Of a DNA stretch of 17,029 nucleotides, positions 7,986 through 15,573 are shown in pieces (position 1 is the stretch's first letter; the number at the start of each line of letters is the position of its first letter). The stretch is taken from positions 1 through 17,029 of the forward strand of contig CAMDXD010000033.1 of assembly GCA_945877995.1 (NCBI GenBank). Direction: 5' to 3'. The notes under the pieces were generated by a model that was not told where the DNA came from, did no database searches, and saw only the letters and a program-made list of their open reading frames with translations. The position numbers and the translations under genes were made by a program. Source of the DNA: Bordetella parapertussis (GTDB taxonomy: Bacteria > Pseudomonadota > Gammaproteobacteria > Burkholderiales > CAIKXV01).

Positions 7986-9508
7986 CACGCGCCCTCCGCG
8001 GCGAGCATCGCGTCCACTGCGGCTTCGAGCTTCGCCGCCGATGCAGCGAGCCGTCCATCGATGCCGGCGACAAGCGCCTCGTGCGCGACCAGGTTGCCTT
8101 CGAACACATCGGCCTGGCGCAGCGATTCTTCCTTCGCCGGCCCGCCCTGCAGGGTGCGTGCGGCGATGAACCGCTCCGGTTCGAGCGTGCGGCTGATGGT
8201 GTCCTGGTCGAGGCCGGCCGGCTTGCCGTGATAGAGGTGCGCGGCTTCATCCAGCAGGGCCGGCGTGATGTCGGCCGGGCCAAGGTCGCGTTCCTCGCAC
8301 AGGCGCACCGCGATGCCGACGATCTGGTGCGCGCTGCGCCATGGCAGGTCGCAGACGGTGACCAGCGCGCCGGCGAGGTCGGTGACCGTCGCCCAGCCGC
8401 GCCACGACTGCTCGCGCATGTGCGGCTTGTTGATCGCCAGTGCGGGCAGCAGCTCGCAGAACCAGGCAAGGTCACGCACCGCGCTGTCGGAAACCTTCCA
8501 CAGGATCTCGCATGCATGGTAGCGCTCGGTCACCGGCATGCCGGTCGGGCCCTTGAGCCCGTGGTAGGCGACTACGTAGCCACCGAGCGCCTCGGCCGCG
8601 CCGCCCTTCACCTCGGCAGGGCCGACCACGTTCTTCTTCTGCATCATGATCGACGAGGTGCCGCAGTAGCGGTCGGGGATCTCGACGAAGCTGTACTCGC
8701 TGGTGCTCCAGTTGATCAGGTCGTCGGCCCACTTGGCGAGCGAGTGGTAGAGGATCGACACCATCGCCGGCACTTCCAGGCTGTCGTCGTTGGTGAGCTC
8801 GAGGATGGCGTCGGCGCAGTTCTCGTGCACTGCATCGAAGCCGAGCAGATCGGCGGTACGCTTGCGGTCGACCGGGAACTCCGAGCCGACCATGATCGCG
8901 GCGCCCGCCGCGCTGCGGTTGATCCGGCCGTACGTGCCGTGCAGCCGCTCGAAGTCGCGCTCCAGCGTCGCCGCCCACGAAAGCCACAGGTGGGCGAGCG
9001 TCATCGGCTGTGCCTGCTGGCCGAAGCTGTAGCCGGGCAGGATGGTGCCGGTGTGCTGCCGGGCGAGGTCGATCAGCGTGCGGCGCAGTGCGTTCACGCC
9101 GCGCATCAGTTCCAGCAGCTTGCCGCGCTGGGTGACGTTCATGCTGACCGAGCTGAGGTCACCCGAGCTGCGCGCGAGGTGGATGCGACCGCCGATCTCT
9201 TCGCCCAGCTTGCGGATAAGGTACTGCTCGCCCGAGTGCAGGCCGCCGCCGACCTTCGAGCGCACCGCGACCACACCTTCGCCTTCCATCGTGCGCAACG
9301 CGCGCAGCAGTGCCGCGCCATGCCCGCGCGAGAGCAGGCTGCATTCGACCAGCATCACGATGTGCGCCTTGTCGAACGCATGGATCGCCGGCAGCAGCGT
9401 CGGGATGCGCGAGCCGTAGGCCGCGGCAAGCTGCGGCGACAGGTCTTCGGTGAGTCGGATACCGGGGTTGCGGAACCCGCGGTAGGTCGCTGAATCCTGC
9501 TTGAGCAT
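7985..9508 (-). CDS. Argininosuccinate-lyase-like protein (aspartase/fumarase superfamily)
   Basis: At 507 residues it is somewhat longer than biosynthetic ArgH (about 460). The ASL-type helical core is clear: YHSLAKWADDLI (254-265) leads into GTSSIMMQKKN (283-293), the superfamily signature loop with the Ser pair and KxN kept but the usual Pro changed to Met. Two other conserved regions deviate. The ArgH substrate motif SRNDQ is SSGDL (114-118), and the THLQ motif is SFGQ (161-164), so the catalytic His is Phe162. The fold implies beta-elimination releasing a fumarate-like or unsaturated acid, probably from something other than argininosuccinate. No arginine genes are nearby; neighbours are a Bug receptor and acyl-CoA enzymes. 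ATG at 9508 has AGGAGG 8 nt upstream. A C-N lyase acting on an N-substituted amino acid is one guess; the substrate is unknown. Confidence 0.88.
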   Translation of the reverse strand: MLKQDSATYRGFRNPGIRLTEDLSPQLAAAYGSRIPTLLPAIHAFDKAHIVMLVECSLLSRGHGAALLRALRTMEGEGVVAVRSKVGGGLHSGEQYLIRKLGEEIGGRIHLARSSGDLSSVSMNVTQRGKLLELMRGVNALRRTLIDLARQHTGTILPGYSFGQQAQPMTLAHLWLSWAATLERDFERLHGTYGRINRSAAGAAIMVGSEFPVDRKRTADLLGFDAVHENCADAILELTNDDSLEVPAMVSILYHSLAKWADDLINWSTSEYSFVEIPDRYCGTSSIMMQKKNVVGPAEVKGGAAEALGGYVVAYHGLKGPTGMPVTERYHACEILWKVSDSAVRDLAWFCELLPALAINKPHMREQSWRGWATVTDLAGALVTVCDLPWRSAHQIVGIAVRLCEERDLGPADITPALLDEAAHLYHGKPAGLDQDTISRTLEPERFIAARTLQGGPAKEESLRQADVFEGNLVAHEALVAGIDGRLAASAAKLEAAVDAMLAAEGA

Positions 9509-9526
9509 GCCACTTTCCTCCTGTGT

Positions 9527-9574
9527 GCAGGCGCCTGGTCGTCCTGGTGGTCGAACGTCCGCGCCGGCGCCTGC
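9527..9574. repeat. 9-bp perfect inverted repeat between receptor and lyase genes
   Basis: GCAGGCGCC (9527-9535) and GGCGCCTGC (9566-9574) are exact reverse complements separated by 30 bp. They fill most of the 75-bp gap between the receptor and lyase genes. In the minus-strand transcript the pair would form a GC-rich hairpin just after the receptor stop codon and before the lyase ribosome-binding site. No U-run follows, so a strong terminator is unlikely; partial attenuation or 3'-end protection of receptor mRNA is possible. Confidence 0.5.
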
Positions 9575-9583
9575 TGTTCAGTG

Positions 9584-10630
9584 CTATTCGGCCTTGAGTC
9601 CGGCCGCTTGCACCAGCTTGCTGAACCGGGCCCGTTCCGCGCGGATGTGCGCGGACAACTGCTCGGGCGTGCCGGTGAACGGCTCGATGCTCTGCTTGCG
9701 CAGCCGGTCCGTCACGTCCGGCTCGGCGAATCCGGCGTTGATCTCGGCATTGATCCGCTTGACCACCGCAGCGGGTGCACCGCGCGGGGCGACGATCGCG
9801 TTCCAGCCGCTGACCTGGAAGCCGGGCAGTCCCGACTCGGTGAAGGTCGGAGTGTCGGGCGCGCCCGGGGCGCGCTTCGCGCTGGCGACCGCGATCACGC
9901 GCAGCTTCTTCGAGGCGGCATGCGGCTGGATCGACGAGATGCTGCCCAGCATCAGGCTGATCTGTCCGCCGATCAGGTCGGTGATCGCCGGGCCGTTGCC
10001 CTTGTACGGCACATGCAGCATGTCGATGCCTGCGGCCTGCTTGAACAGTTCGCCGGCCAGATGGTTGCCGCTGCCGTTTCCGGCGGAGCCGTAGCTCAGC
10101 TTGCCCGGGTTCGCCTTCGCGTACTCGATCAGCTTGCCGACGGAGGCCGTGGGCAGCGACAGCCCGGTACCGAGCACATAGGGCTGCGTGGTGAGCAGAG
10201 AGATGGGCGTGAAGTCTCGCTCGGGATCCCAGCTCAGCTTCGGATTCAACGAAGGCGTGACCGCGAAGGTCGTCTCCGAGGACACGAACAGCGTGTAGCC
10301 ATCGGGTGCCGCGCGTGCCGCGAGTTCCGCGCCGATCGACGTGGCTGCGCCGCCACGGTTGTCGATGATCACCGTCTCGCCCAGCCGCCGGGTCAGCACC
10401 TCCGCCGTGATGCGGCCCATGATGTCGGTCGGGCCGCCGGGCGGATAGGGCACGATCATCCGGATCGGCTTGATCGGATAGGCCGGTTGTGCGAGGACGA
10501 GCGTCGGGCAGGCAAGCGCCGCGGCGGCTGCGAACAGGAAGCGGCGCGGGCCTGGCATGCCTGGGAGGATGCGATCGATCATGCGATCGAGGGCGTGATG
10601 ACGCCGTCGTGCAGCGGGCAGCAGCTTCAT
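9584..10630 (-). CDS. Bug-family periplasmic solute receptor
   Basis: The 348-residue product contains the full Bug layout: YPIKPIRMIVPYPPGGPTDIMGR (from 51), IIDNRGGAATSIGAELAARAAPDGYTLF, NPGKLSYGSAGNGSGNHLAGELFK, HVPYKGNGPAITDLIGGQ and APDTPTFTESGLPGF. The chosen ATG at 10630 follows GAGGTG 3 nt upstream and lies 2 nt after the small-subunit gene's TGA. It gives an unusually long basic n-region (about 28 residues) before the hydrophobic core FLFAAAAALACPTLVLA, with likely cleavage near 47. In-frame ATGs at 10582 and 10558 would give ordinary signal peptides but lack visible Shine-Dalgarno sequences. Its place inside the enzyme operon implies that its ligand is the operon's substrate. No TctA/TctB genes are visible. 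Confidence 0.92.
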   Translation of the reverse strand: MKLLPAARRRHHALDRMIDRILPGMPGPRRFLFAAAAALACPTLVLAQPAYPIKPIRMIVPYPPGGPTDIMGRITAEVLTRRLGETVIIDNRGGAATSIGAELAARAAPDGYTLFVSSETTFAVTPSLNPKLSWDPERDFTPISLLTTQPYVLGTGLSLPTASVGKLIEYAKANPGKLSYGSAGNGSGNHLAGELFKQAAGIDMLHVPYKGNGPAITDLIGGQISLMLGSISSIQPHAASKKLRVIAVASAKRAPGAPDTPTFTESGLPGFQVSGWNAIVAPRGAPAAVVKRINAEINAGFAEPDVTDRLRKQSIEPFTGTPEQLSAHIRAERARFSKLVQAAGLKAE

Positions 10631-10632
10631 GG

Positions 10633-11121
10633 TCACCTCGGTTCGACAGGTTCGGACGAGTGGGTCTCCAGCACCGATGCGATCGCGCGCACGATGCCGG
10701 CGTAGCCGGTGCAGCGGCACAGGTTGCCTGCGAGCTCGACGCGGATACGCGCCTCGTCGGCATCCGGCAGGCGCAGCACGATGTCGCGTGCGGTGATCAG
10801 CATGCCGGGGGTGCAGTAGCCGCACTGCAACGCATGCTCCGCGGTGAACGCGGCGCGCAGCCGTACCATCACCGGGTCGCAGGCGAGCCCCTCGAGCGTG
10901 CGCACGTCGCGGCCGTCGCAGCGCACGGCGAAGTTGATGCAGGCACGCGCCGGCACGCCATCGATCTGCACCGTGCAGGCCCCGCATACGCCATGTTCGC
11001 AACCGACATGGGTCGCGGTGAGATGCAGGTGTTCGCGCAGGAAATCGGCGAGGTTGAGCCGGGGCTCCACCTGCGCCTCGACCTCGCGGCCGTTCACCTG
11101 TAGCCGCAACGGATGCTTCAT
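10633..11121 (-). CDS. Molybdenum hydroxylase small subunit, [2Fe-2S] (CoxS/XdhA-like)
   Basis: The 162-residue product is the normal size for the iron-sulfur subunit of three-part xanthine dehydrogenase-family enzymes. The N-terminal plant-ferredoxin-like cluster site is C41-x4-C46-x2-C49-x11-C61 (GCEHGVCGACTVQIDG and ARAC). The second cluster site in the helical domain is C100-x2-C103 (QCGYCTPGM) with C135-x-C137 (NLCRCTGY). It would pass electrons from the molybdenum centre to FAD. No Tat signal is visible, so the complex is probably cytoplasmic. ATG at 11121 overlaps the medium-subunit stop as ATGA and is preceded by GGAGG 6 nt upstream. The large-medium-small order is complete and intact. 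Confidence 0.95.
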   Translation of the reverse strand: MKHPLRLQVNGREVEAQVEPRLNLADFLREHLHLTATHVGCEHGVCGACTVQIDGVPARACINFAVRCDGRDVRTLEGLACDPVMVRLRAAFTAEHALQCGYCTPGMLITARDIVLRLPDADEARIRVELAGNLCRCTGYAGIVRAIASVLETHSSEPVEPR

Positions 11122-11966
11122 CGACGTCCTCCATTGCCTGGTGTGGAGAGGCGCAGCGCCGCGCGCTGCATCATCGCCAGGTGCAGCTTCAGCACGTACG
11201 AATCGCCTTCGAGCCCCGCCGACGCCAGCGCAGCGCGGGCGCAGGCCGCATCGAAGCCATTCATCAGGATGCCGCCATCGTCGATCACCGCGGGTGCGCC
11301 ACCATTGGCGCCGACGACGATGCGGCAGGTCCCGGCCCTGTCGTCGAGCAGTATGCCGACGATGGACTCGGCGAACTCGCCCGGCTTGCGGCAGCATTTC
11401 TCGTAGGCCCAGCGCGTGCTGGCCGGTAGCCGCGGCACGCGCAGGCCGACCAGCAGTTCGCCCGGTTCCAGCACGGTGCCGAACGGCCCGAGGAAGAACC
11501 GATCGAGTGGCACCGCGCGCGGGCCGGACGGCCCTTCGACCAGCGCGGTGGCCGAGAGCAGAGTCAGTGCCGTGCCCCAGTCTCCCGCCGGGTCCGCATG
11601 GCAGACGCTTCCGCCGATCGTGCCGCAGGTGCGGATCGCGCGATAGGCGATGCCGCGCGCGACATGGGTCATCAGTCCGCCAGTGCCATCCACGACACGG
11701 CCGTCCTCGATCGCGGCATGGGTGACCAGGCTGCCGTAGGTCACGGTGGACCCCTTGCCGGCGTCGTCCGTTTCGACCACCGCAGACAAGCCCTCGATGC
11801 CACGGATGTCGACCAGCAGCGACGGCTGCACCAGTCGCAGGTTGAGCATCGGGCCGAGCGACTGGCTGCCGGCGACCACCAGCGCATCGCCCTCGGCCGC
11901 GACGAGCGCGCCGACGGCCTCGTCGACCGTGCGTGCCCGCAGCCAGTCGAACGGTGCCGGCTTCAT
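11118..11966 (-). CDS. Molybdenum hydroxylase medium subunit, FAD-binding (CoxM-like)
   Basis: The 282-residue product has the two FAD motifs of the CoxM/XdhB family: AGSQSLGPMLNLRL at 32-45 and TCGTIGGSVCHADPAGDW at 113-130. The C-terminal CO dehydrogenase flavoprotein domain follows (FAESIVGILL, then IVVGANGGAPAVI). Length is typical. It carries electrons from the [2Fe-2S] subunit to the final acceptor. The ATG at 11966 overlaps the large-subunit stop by 4 nt (ATGA), and its own stop overlaps the small-subunit start in the same way, so the three subunits are translationally coupled. This supports a fixed-ratio heterotrimer. Confidence 0.95.
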   Translation of the reverse strand: MKPAPFDWLRARTVDEAVGALVAAEGDALVVAGSQSLGPMLNLRLVQPSLLVDIRGIEGLSAVVETDDAGKGSTVTYGSLVTHAAIEDGRVVDGTGGLMTHVARGIAYRAIRTCGTIGGSVCHADPAGDWGTALTLLSATALVEGPSGPRAVPLDRFFLGPFGTVLEPGELLVGLRVPRLPASTRWAYEKCCRKPGEFAESIVGILLDDRAGTCRIVVGANGGAPAVIDDGGILMNGFDAACARAALASAGLEGDSYVLKLHLAMMQRAALRLSTPGNGGRR

Positions 11967-14323
11967 GCGTGCGTCCCGCTGCCGGTGCGTTCAAGCTCGG
12001 CCGCCTCTATCGCGGCGAGGATCCGGCGCGGCGTCGCCGGTGTCTCGGTCAGTTCCACGCCCAGGGGCGCCAGTGCATCGTTGATCGCATTGACGATCGC
12101 CGCCGGCGGCGCGATCGCACCACCCTCGCCGAGGCCCTTCTGTCCGAAGCGCGTGTAGGGCGACGGCGTCTGCATGTGCTCGATGCGCAGCGGCGGCATC
12201 TCGGTCGCACCCGGCAGCATGTAGTCGGCCAGGGTCGAGGCGAGCGGCTGGCCCTGGATGTCGTAGGGCATCTCTTCATACAGCGCGGTGCCGATGCCCT
12301 GCGCGGTGCCGCCGATGATCTGCCCGTCGACCACCATCGGGTTCACCAGCGTGCCGCCATCCTCGACGATCACGTAGTCGAGCAGTTCGACATGGCCGAG
12401 CTGCGTGTCGACCGACACCACCACCGCATGGCAGGCATAGCTGAAGGTGCCGGTATCGACCTCGGGCCGGTAGCCGGTGACGACCTCGAGTCCTGCGTCC
12501 AGCGTCGGCGGCAGCCGCTGCGGCTGCCGGTAGCACAGGTGCGCGACCTCGGCGAACGACAGGCAGCGATCGCTGCCCTGTACATGCACGCCACCGTCGC
12601 GCAACTGCAGCGCGTCGGGTGGAACGTCCAGCACCGCCGCGGCGATCGCCTTCACCCGCTCGCCGAGCACGGTGCACGCCTGCGCGACCGCGCCGCCGGA
12701 CATCACCATGCAGCGCGAGCCCCAGGTGCCGGTGGAGTAGGGCGTCATCGCGGTGTCGCCATGCACCAGCCGCACCTGGTCCGGGTCGATCGACAGCACT
12801 TCATGCGCGACCTGGGCCAGCGTGGTCTCCAGCGACTGGCCGTGCGAATGCGCACCGATGCGAATTTCCAGGATACCGTCCGGGCTCAGCCGCGCCGCAC
12901 ACGGCTCGCGCCCCGGCACCATCGGGATGCCCCAGCCATGGTAGACCGAGGTGCCGTGCGCACCCTGCTCGCAGTACACCGCGAAGCCGACGCCGATGCG
13001 CCGGCCATCGATGACTGGCGCCGCCCGCCACTTGGGCAGGTCGATCGCCGCCACCGCGCGGCGCACCGCCTGCGGATAGTCGCCCGAGTCGAAATGCTTG
13101 CGCGTGATGTTGTCGTACGGCATCTGGCCTGGCTGCACCAGGTTGAGCAGCCGCACCTCGTACGGCTCGCGGCCGGCCGCGCGCGCGACCGCATCGAGCG
13201 TGACTTCGAGCGCGAAGCAGACGCCGGTGCGCGCGACGCCGCGGTAGGGCAGGATGCCCGGCTTGTTCGTCGCCACCGACCAGGTGCGGCAGCGGTAGCC
13301 TTCCATCGTGTACGGCCCGGGCAGGATCGACCCGACCTGCGCGGCTTCGAGGCAGGCCGAGAACGGATACAGCGAGTACGCCCCGGAGTCGACGATCGCC
13401 TCGCAGTCGATCGCCAGCAGGCGCCCGTCGCGATCGGCATACAGCGTGAGGTCGTAGTGGTGTTCGCGGCAGTTCGCGTTGGCGGTGAGCTGTTCGCGGC
13501 GATCCTCCAGCCAGCGCACTGGCTGGCGCAGGTGGCGCGCGAGCCAGCCGAGGCAGACCTCCTCCGGCAGCAGGATGCCCTTGTAGCCGAAGCCGCCGCC
13601 GACATCGGGCGCGATCACCCGGATCGCACCCTGGTCGATGCCCAGGCATTCGGACAGCCCGGCGCGGGTGATGTGCGGCATCTGAGCCGCACTGTACATC
13701 TCGAGCTGGCCGAGGCGGCCGTTCCATTCGCACAGCACCGCGCGGCCTTCGATCGGCGCCATCGACTGGCGCGCGGTGCGCAGGCGGCGCGTGACGCGGA
13801 TCTCGGCGCGGGCACGGATCGCGGCAAGGTCGCCGTCGACCAGCGATTCGAGGAACACGTTGTCGCCCCATTGCTCGTGCAGCAGCGACGGCGGTGCCGA
13901 CAGCGCGGCCTGCATGTCGACCACGGCCGGCAGCTCGTCGTACTCGACCATCACCTGCGCGGCGAGGTCCTCCGCTTCCGCCCGTGTGTCGGCGACGCAC
14001 ATCGCGACCGCCTCGCCGACATGGCGCACCTTTTCGCGCGCGAGCGGCCACAGGTCGGACGCCTTGAAGCCTGGCAACCCGGATACCGCGCGGATCGGCG
14101 CCACGCCATCGAGGTCCTGCATGAAGAACACGCGGCCTTCGAACCCTGCGGGCTTCGACCGCCCGACGATGCGCGCATGCGCGACCGGCGTGCGCACGAA
14201 GGCAACCTCGAGCATGCCGGGCCGGCGGATGTCGCCGACGAACTCGCCTTCACCCAGCAGGAAGCGCGCGTCTTCCTTGCGTGGCAGTGAAGCGCCAACA
14301 CCCTTGTGCGCGGCACCGGGCAT
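11963..14323 (-). CDS. Molybdenum hydroxylase large subunit (CoxL form II-like, xanthine dehydrogenase family)
   Basis: The 786-residue product begins GASLPRKEDARFLLGEGEFVGDI, the usual N-terminus of CoxL-like subunits. A molybdopterin-contacting GGGFGYKG lies at 242-249, and the conserved KGLGEGG near the C-terminus holds the probable catalytic Glu733. The loop that in true CO dehydrogenases reads AYRCSFR is PYRGVAR here (359-365). The selenated/copper-binding Cys is absent, so this is a form II protein. It probably hydroxylates a heterocycle or oxidises an aldehyde rather than CO. ATG at 14323 overlaps the stop of a short upstream ORF (TGATG). A long in-frame extension reaching 14689 is rejected because it crosses the promoter region. 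No Moco-insertion gene (XdhC/CoxF type) is visible in the window. Substrate unknown. Confidence 0.94.
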   Translation of the reverse strand: MPGAAHKGVGASLPRKEDARFLLGEGEFVGDIRRPGMLEVAFVRTPVAHARIVGRSKPAGFEGRVFFMQDLDGVAPIRAVSGLPGFKASDLWPLAREKVRHVGEAVAMCVADTRAEAEDLAAQVMVEYDELPAVVDMQAALSAPPSLLHEQWGDNVFLESLVDGDLAAIRARAEIRVTRRLRTARQSMAPIEGRAVLCEWNGRLGQLEMYSAAQMPHITRAGLSECLGIDQGAIRVIAPDVGGGFGYKGILLPEEVCLGWLARHLRQPVRWLEDRREQLTANANCREHHYDLTLYADRDGRLLAIDCEAIVDSGAYSLYPFSACLEAAQVGSILPGPYTMEGYRCRTWSVATNKPGILPYRGVARTGVCFALEVTLDAVARAAGREPYEVRLLNLVQPGQMPYDNITRKHFDSGDYPQAVRRAVAAIDLPKWRAAPVIDGRRIGVGFAVYCEQGAHGTSVYHGWGIPMVPGREPCAARLSPDGILEIRIGAHSHGQSLETTLAQVAHEVLSIDPDQVRLVHGDTAMTPYSTGTWGSRCMVMSGGAVAQACTVLGERVKAIAAAVLDVPPDALQLRDGGVHVQGSDRCLSFAEVAHLCYRQPQRLPPTLDAGLEVVTGYRPEVDTGTFSYACHAVVVSVDTQLGHVELLDYVIVEDGGTLVNPMVVDGQIIGGTAQGIGTALYEEMPYDIQGQPLASTLADYMLPGATEMPPLRIEHMQTPSPYTRFGQKGLGEGGAIAPPAAIVNAINDALAPLGVELTETPATPRRILAAIEAAELERTGSGTHA

Positions 14324-14457
14324 CAGCGCGCGCCTGCGCCGGCGAGCGCATCGGGGTCGCGCGTCACCGCAGCCTGCGCCCGCTTCAGTCGCTCGCAGAT
14401 GACCTCGGCGAGGTTCGGTCGCGCCTGTGCGGGTGGCGCGGACACGGGAAGCGACAT
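14323..14457 (-). CDS. Small ORF coupled to the hydroxylase large-subunit gene
   Basis: From ATG at 14457 the minus strand encodes 44 residues (MSLPVSAPPAQARPNLAEV, then ICERLKRAQAAVTRDPDALAGAGAR). The TGA overlaps the large-subunit ATG by one base. Third positions are mostly G or C, like neighbouring genes. AAGG lies 8 nt upstream. A TTG start at 14517 would extend it to 64 residues but would run into the proposed promoter. There is no signal peptide, membrane segment or domain I recognise; the middle looks like a short amphipathic helix. It may be a leader ORF for translational coupling, a real small protein, or chance. Confidence 0.42.
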   Translation of the reverse strand: MSLPVSAPPAQARPNLAEVICERLKRAQAAVTRDPDALAGAGAR

Positions 14458-14488
14458 CGGCGAGGCCTTGCGCGAGAGCGGATATCGG

Positions 14489-14517
14489 ATGGTATTCAGT
14501 TCGGAATCCTGCAACAA
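14489..14517 (-). promoter_or_regulatory. Candidate promoter of the central operon
   Basis: On the minus strand TTGTTG (14517-14512), a 17-bp spacer and TACCAT (14494-14489) make a weak sigma-70-like match. Transcription would start near 14482, about 25 nt before the small ORF's ATG at 14457. The spacing is ideal but both hexamers are poor, so this is tentative. Confidence 0.28.
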
Positions 14518-14528
14518 GCGCCGTGTTG
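14512..14528. promoter_or_regulatory. Dyad between divergent promoters (possible operator)
   Basis: CAACA (14512-14516) and TGTTG (14524-14528) are exact inverted repeats 7 bp apart. They overlap the -35 elements of both outward-facing promoters, where a bound regulator could control both directions. The arms consist largely of the TTG of the two -35 hexamers, so the symmetry could be a by-product of promoter sequence. Confidence 0.3.
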
Positions 14529-14554
14529 ACAGGGCCCCGTGCCGGCCGTATGGT
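14526..14554 (+). promoter_or_regulatory. Sigma-70-type promoter for the dioxygenase-receptor operon
   Basis: A perfect -35 hexamer TTGACA (14526-14531) is followed by exactly 17 bp and a -10 hexamer TATGGT (14549-14554, 4 of 6 matches). Transcription would begin near 14561, leaving about 56 nt of leader before the dioxygenase ATG at 14617. This is the clearest promoter in the window. It rules out the longer dioxygenase frame starting at 14539, which would begin upstream of the -10 element. Confidence 0.6.
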
Positions 14555-14616
14555 CATGCACGTCCAGCTGCGCATTGCCCAGAACGACGCGGCGGACACC
14601 CTGGAGGAGCATGCAA

Positions 14617-15507
14617 ATGGAGTCCACCCGTCCGGTTGCGGCTGCTTCGCGCATCGCCGTGCGCCCAGTCTCCCCGGCCATCGGCGCACAGGTCGACTGC
14701 GGCGACGTGAACCGGCTCGATGCCGACACCTTCGCCGACGTCCACCAGGCGTTCCTCGACCACCAGGTGCTGCTGATCCGCGGCCAGTCGCTCGACGTGC
14801 CCGGCCTGCTCGCCTTCGGCCGCCGCTTCGGTCCGCTGTCCGCCGGGGCGCCGGTGCATATCGGCCAGAAGCCGCGCGACGAGACCTATCCCGAACTGGT
14901 GATCATCTCGAACGTGGTCGAGAACGGCGTCGCGATCGGCGGCCTGGGCGACGGTGAAGCGGTCTGGCACACGGACAGCTGCTTCAGCGACGTGCCGCCG
15001 AGCTGCAGCATCCTGTATTCGGTCGAGATCCCGCCCACCGGCGGCGACACCGGCTTCGCCAACATGTATGCCGCGCTCGATTCGCTGCCGCAGGCGCTGC
15101 GTGCGCGCATCGCCGGGCTGAGCATCAAGCACGACAAGCGCTACAGCTCGGGCGGCCAGTTGCGCGAGGGGTACCGCGCCGAGCAGGACCTGCGCGAGAG
15201 CCCCGGCCCGAGCCACCCGATCGTGCGCCGCCATCCGGAGACCGGGCGCAGCGCGCTGTACCTGGGCCGGCGTCCGAATGCGTATGTGAACGGCCTGTCG
15301 ATCGCCGAGTCCGAAGCGATGCTCGACGAGCTGTGGTCGCATGCGGTCGAGCCTGGACTCACCTGGCATCACCAGTGGCGGCTCGGTGACATCCTGATCT
15401 GGGACAACCGCTGCGCGATGCATCGACGCGATGCGATCGATCCGGCGTCGCGCCGGATCATGCATCGCACGCAGTGCCGCGGCACGCCGCTGGTCGCGGG
15501 CATCTAG
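14617..15507 (+). CDS. TauD/TfdA-family Fe(II)/2-oxoglutarate dioxygenase
   Basis: The 296-residue product has the complete metal and cosubstrate set of the TauD/TfdA family. The facial triad is H118-x-D120 (WHTDSCF) with distal H269 (IWDNRCAMH), and R284 lies 15 residues later, the same His-Arg spacing as in TauD, for 2-oxoglutarate binding. Such enzymes couple 2-oxoglutarate decarboxylation to hydroxylation of a substrate, often one that then breaks into an aldehyde or amine (taurine, 2,4-D, carnitine precursors). Substrate here is unknown. ATG at 14617 is preferred because AGGAG is 7 nt upstream; the in-frame ATG at 14611 is too close to it. It is first in an operon with a Bug receptor gene 66 nt downstream and is divergent from the hydroxylase-lyase operon. 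Confidence 0.92.
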   Translation: MESTRPVAAASRIAVRPVSPAIGAQVDCGDVNRLDADTFADVHQAFLDHQVLLIRGQSLDVPGLLAFGRRFGPLSAGAPVHIGQKPRDETYPELVIISNVVENGVAIGGLGDGEAVWHTDSCFSDVPPSCSILYSVEIPPTGGDTGFANMYAALDSLPQALRARIAGLSIKHDKRYSSGGQLREGYRAEQDLRESPGPSHPIVRRHPETGRSALYLGRRPNAYVNGLSIAESEAMLDELWSHAVEPGLTWHHQWRLGDILIWDNRCAMHRRDAIDPASRRIMHRTQCRGTPLVAGI

Positions 15508-15573
15508 AAGAAACCATCGGCATCGCGCGCGCGGCTGTCCGCGCAGCGAATGCCGGGTCAAACCGGAGGACGC

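Noticed and set aside
7985..9508. Biosynthetic argininosuccinate lyase (argH)
   Set aside because: Key substrate and catalytic motifs are altered and the gene sits in a catabolic operon without arginine genes.
9584..11134. Apparent 516-residue protein starting far upstream of the receptor
   Set aside because: The upstream part overlaps the iron-sulfur subunit gene in another frame and has no homology features. The receptor starts at 10630 after a Shine-Dalgarno sequence.
10633..11994. Apparent 453-residue extended iron-sulfur subunit
   Set aside because: The extension is an out-of-frame reading of the FAD-subunit gene. The family length and the GGAGG before ATG 11121 support 162 residues.
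11933..14290. A 785-codon open frame on the plus strand
   Set aside because: It is fully antisense to the hydroxylase large-subunit gene, whose protein is unmistakable. The composition (His/Arg/Ala-rich) is typical of shadow frames.
11963..14323. Carbon monoxide dehydrogenase as a function
   Set aside because: The CO-dehydrogenase loop cysteine is missing (PYRGVAR instead of AYRCSFR).
14324..14689. N-terminal extension of the hydroxylase large subunit
   Set aside because: It would cross the divergent promoters and has no family homology. The conserved N-terminus begins just after ATG 14323.
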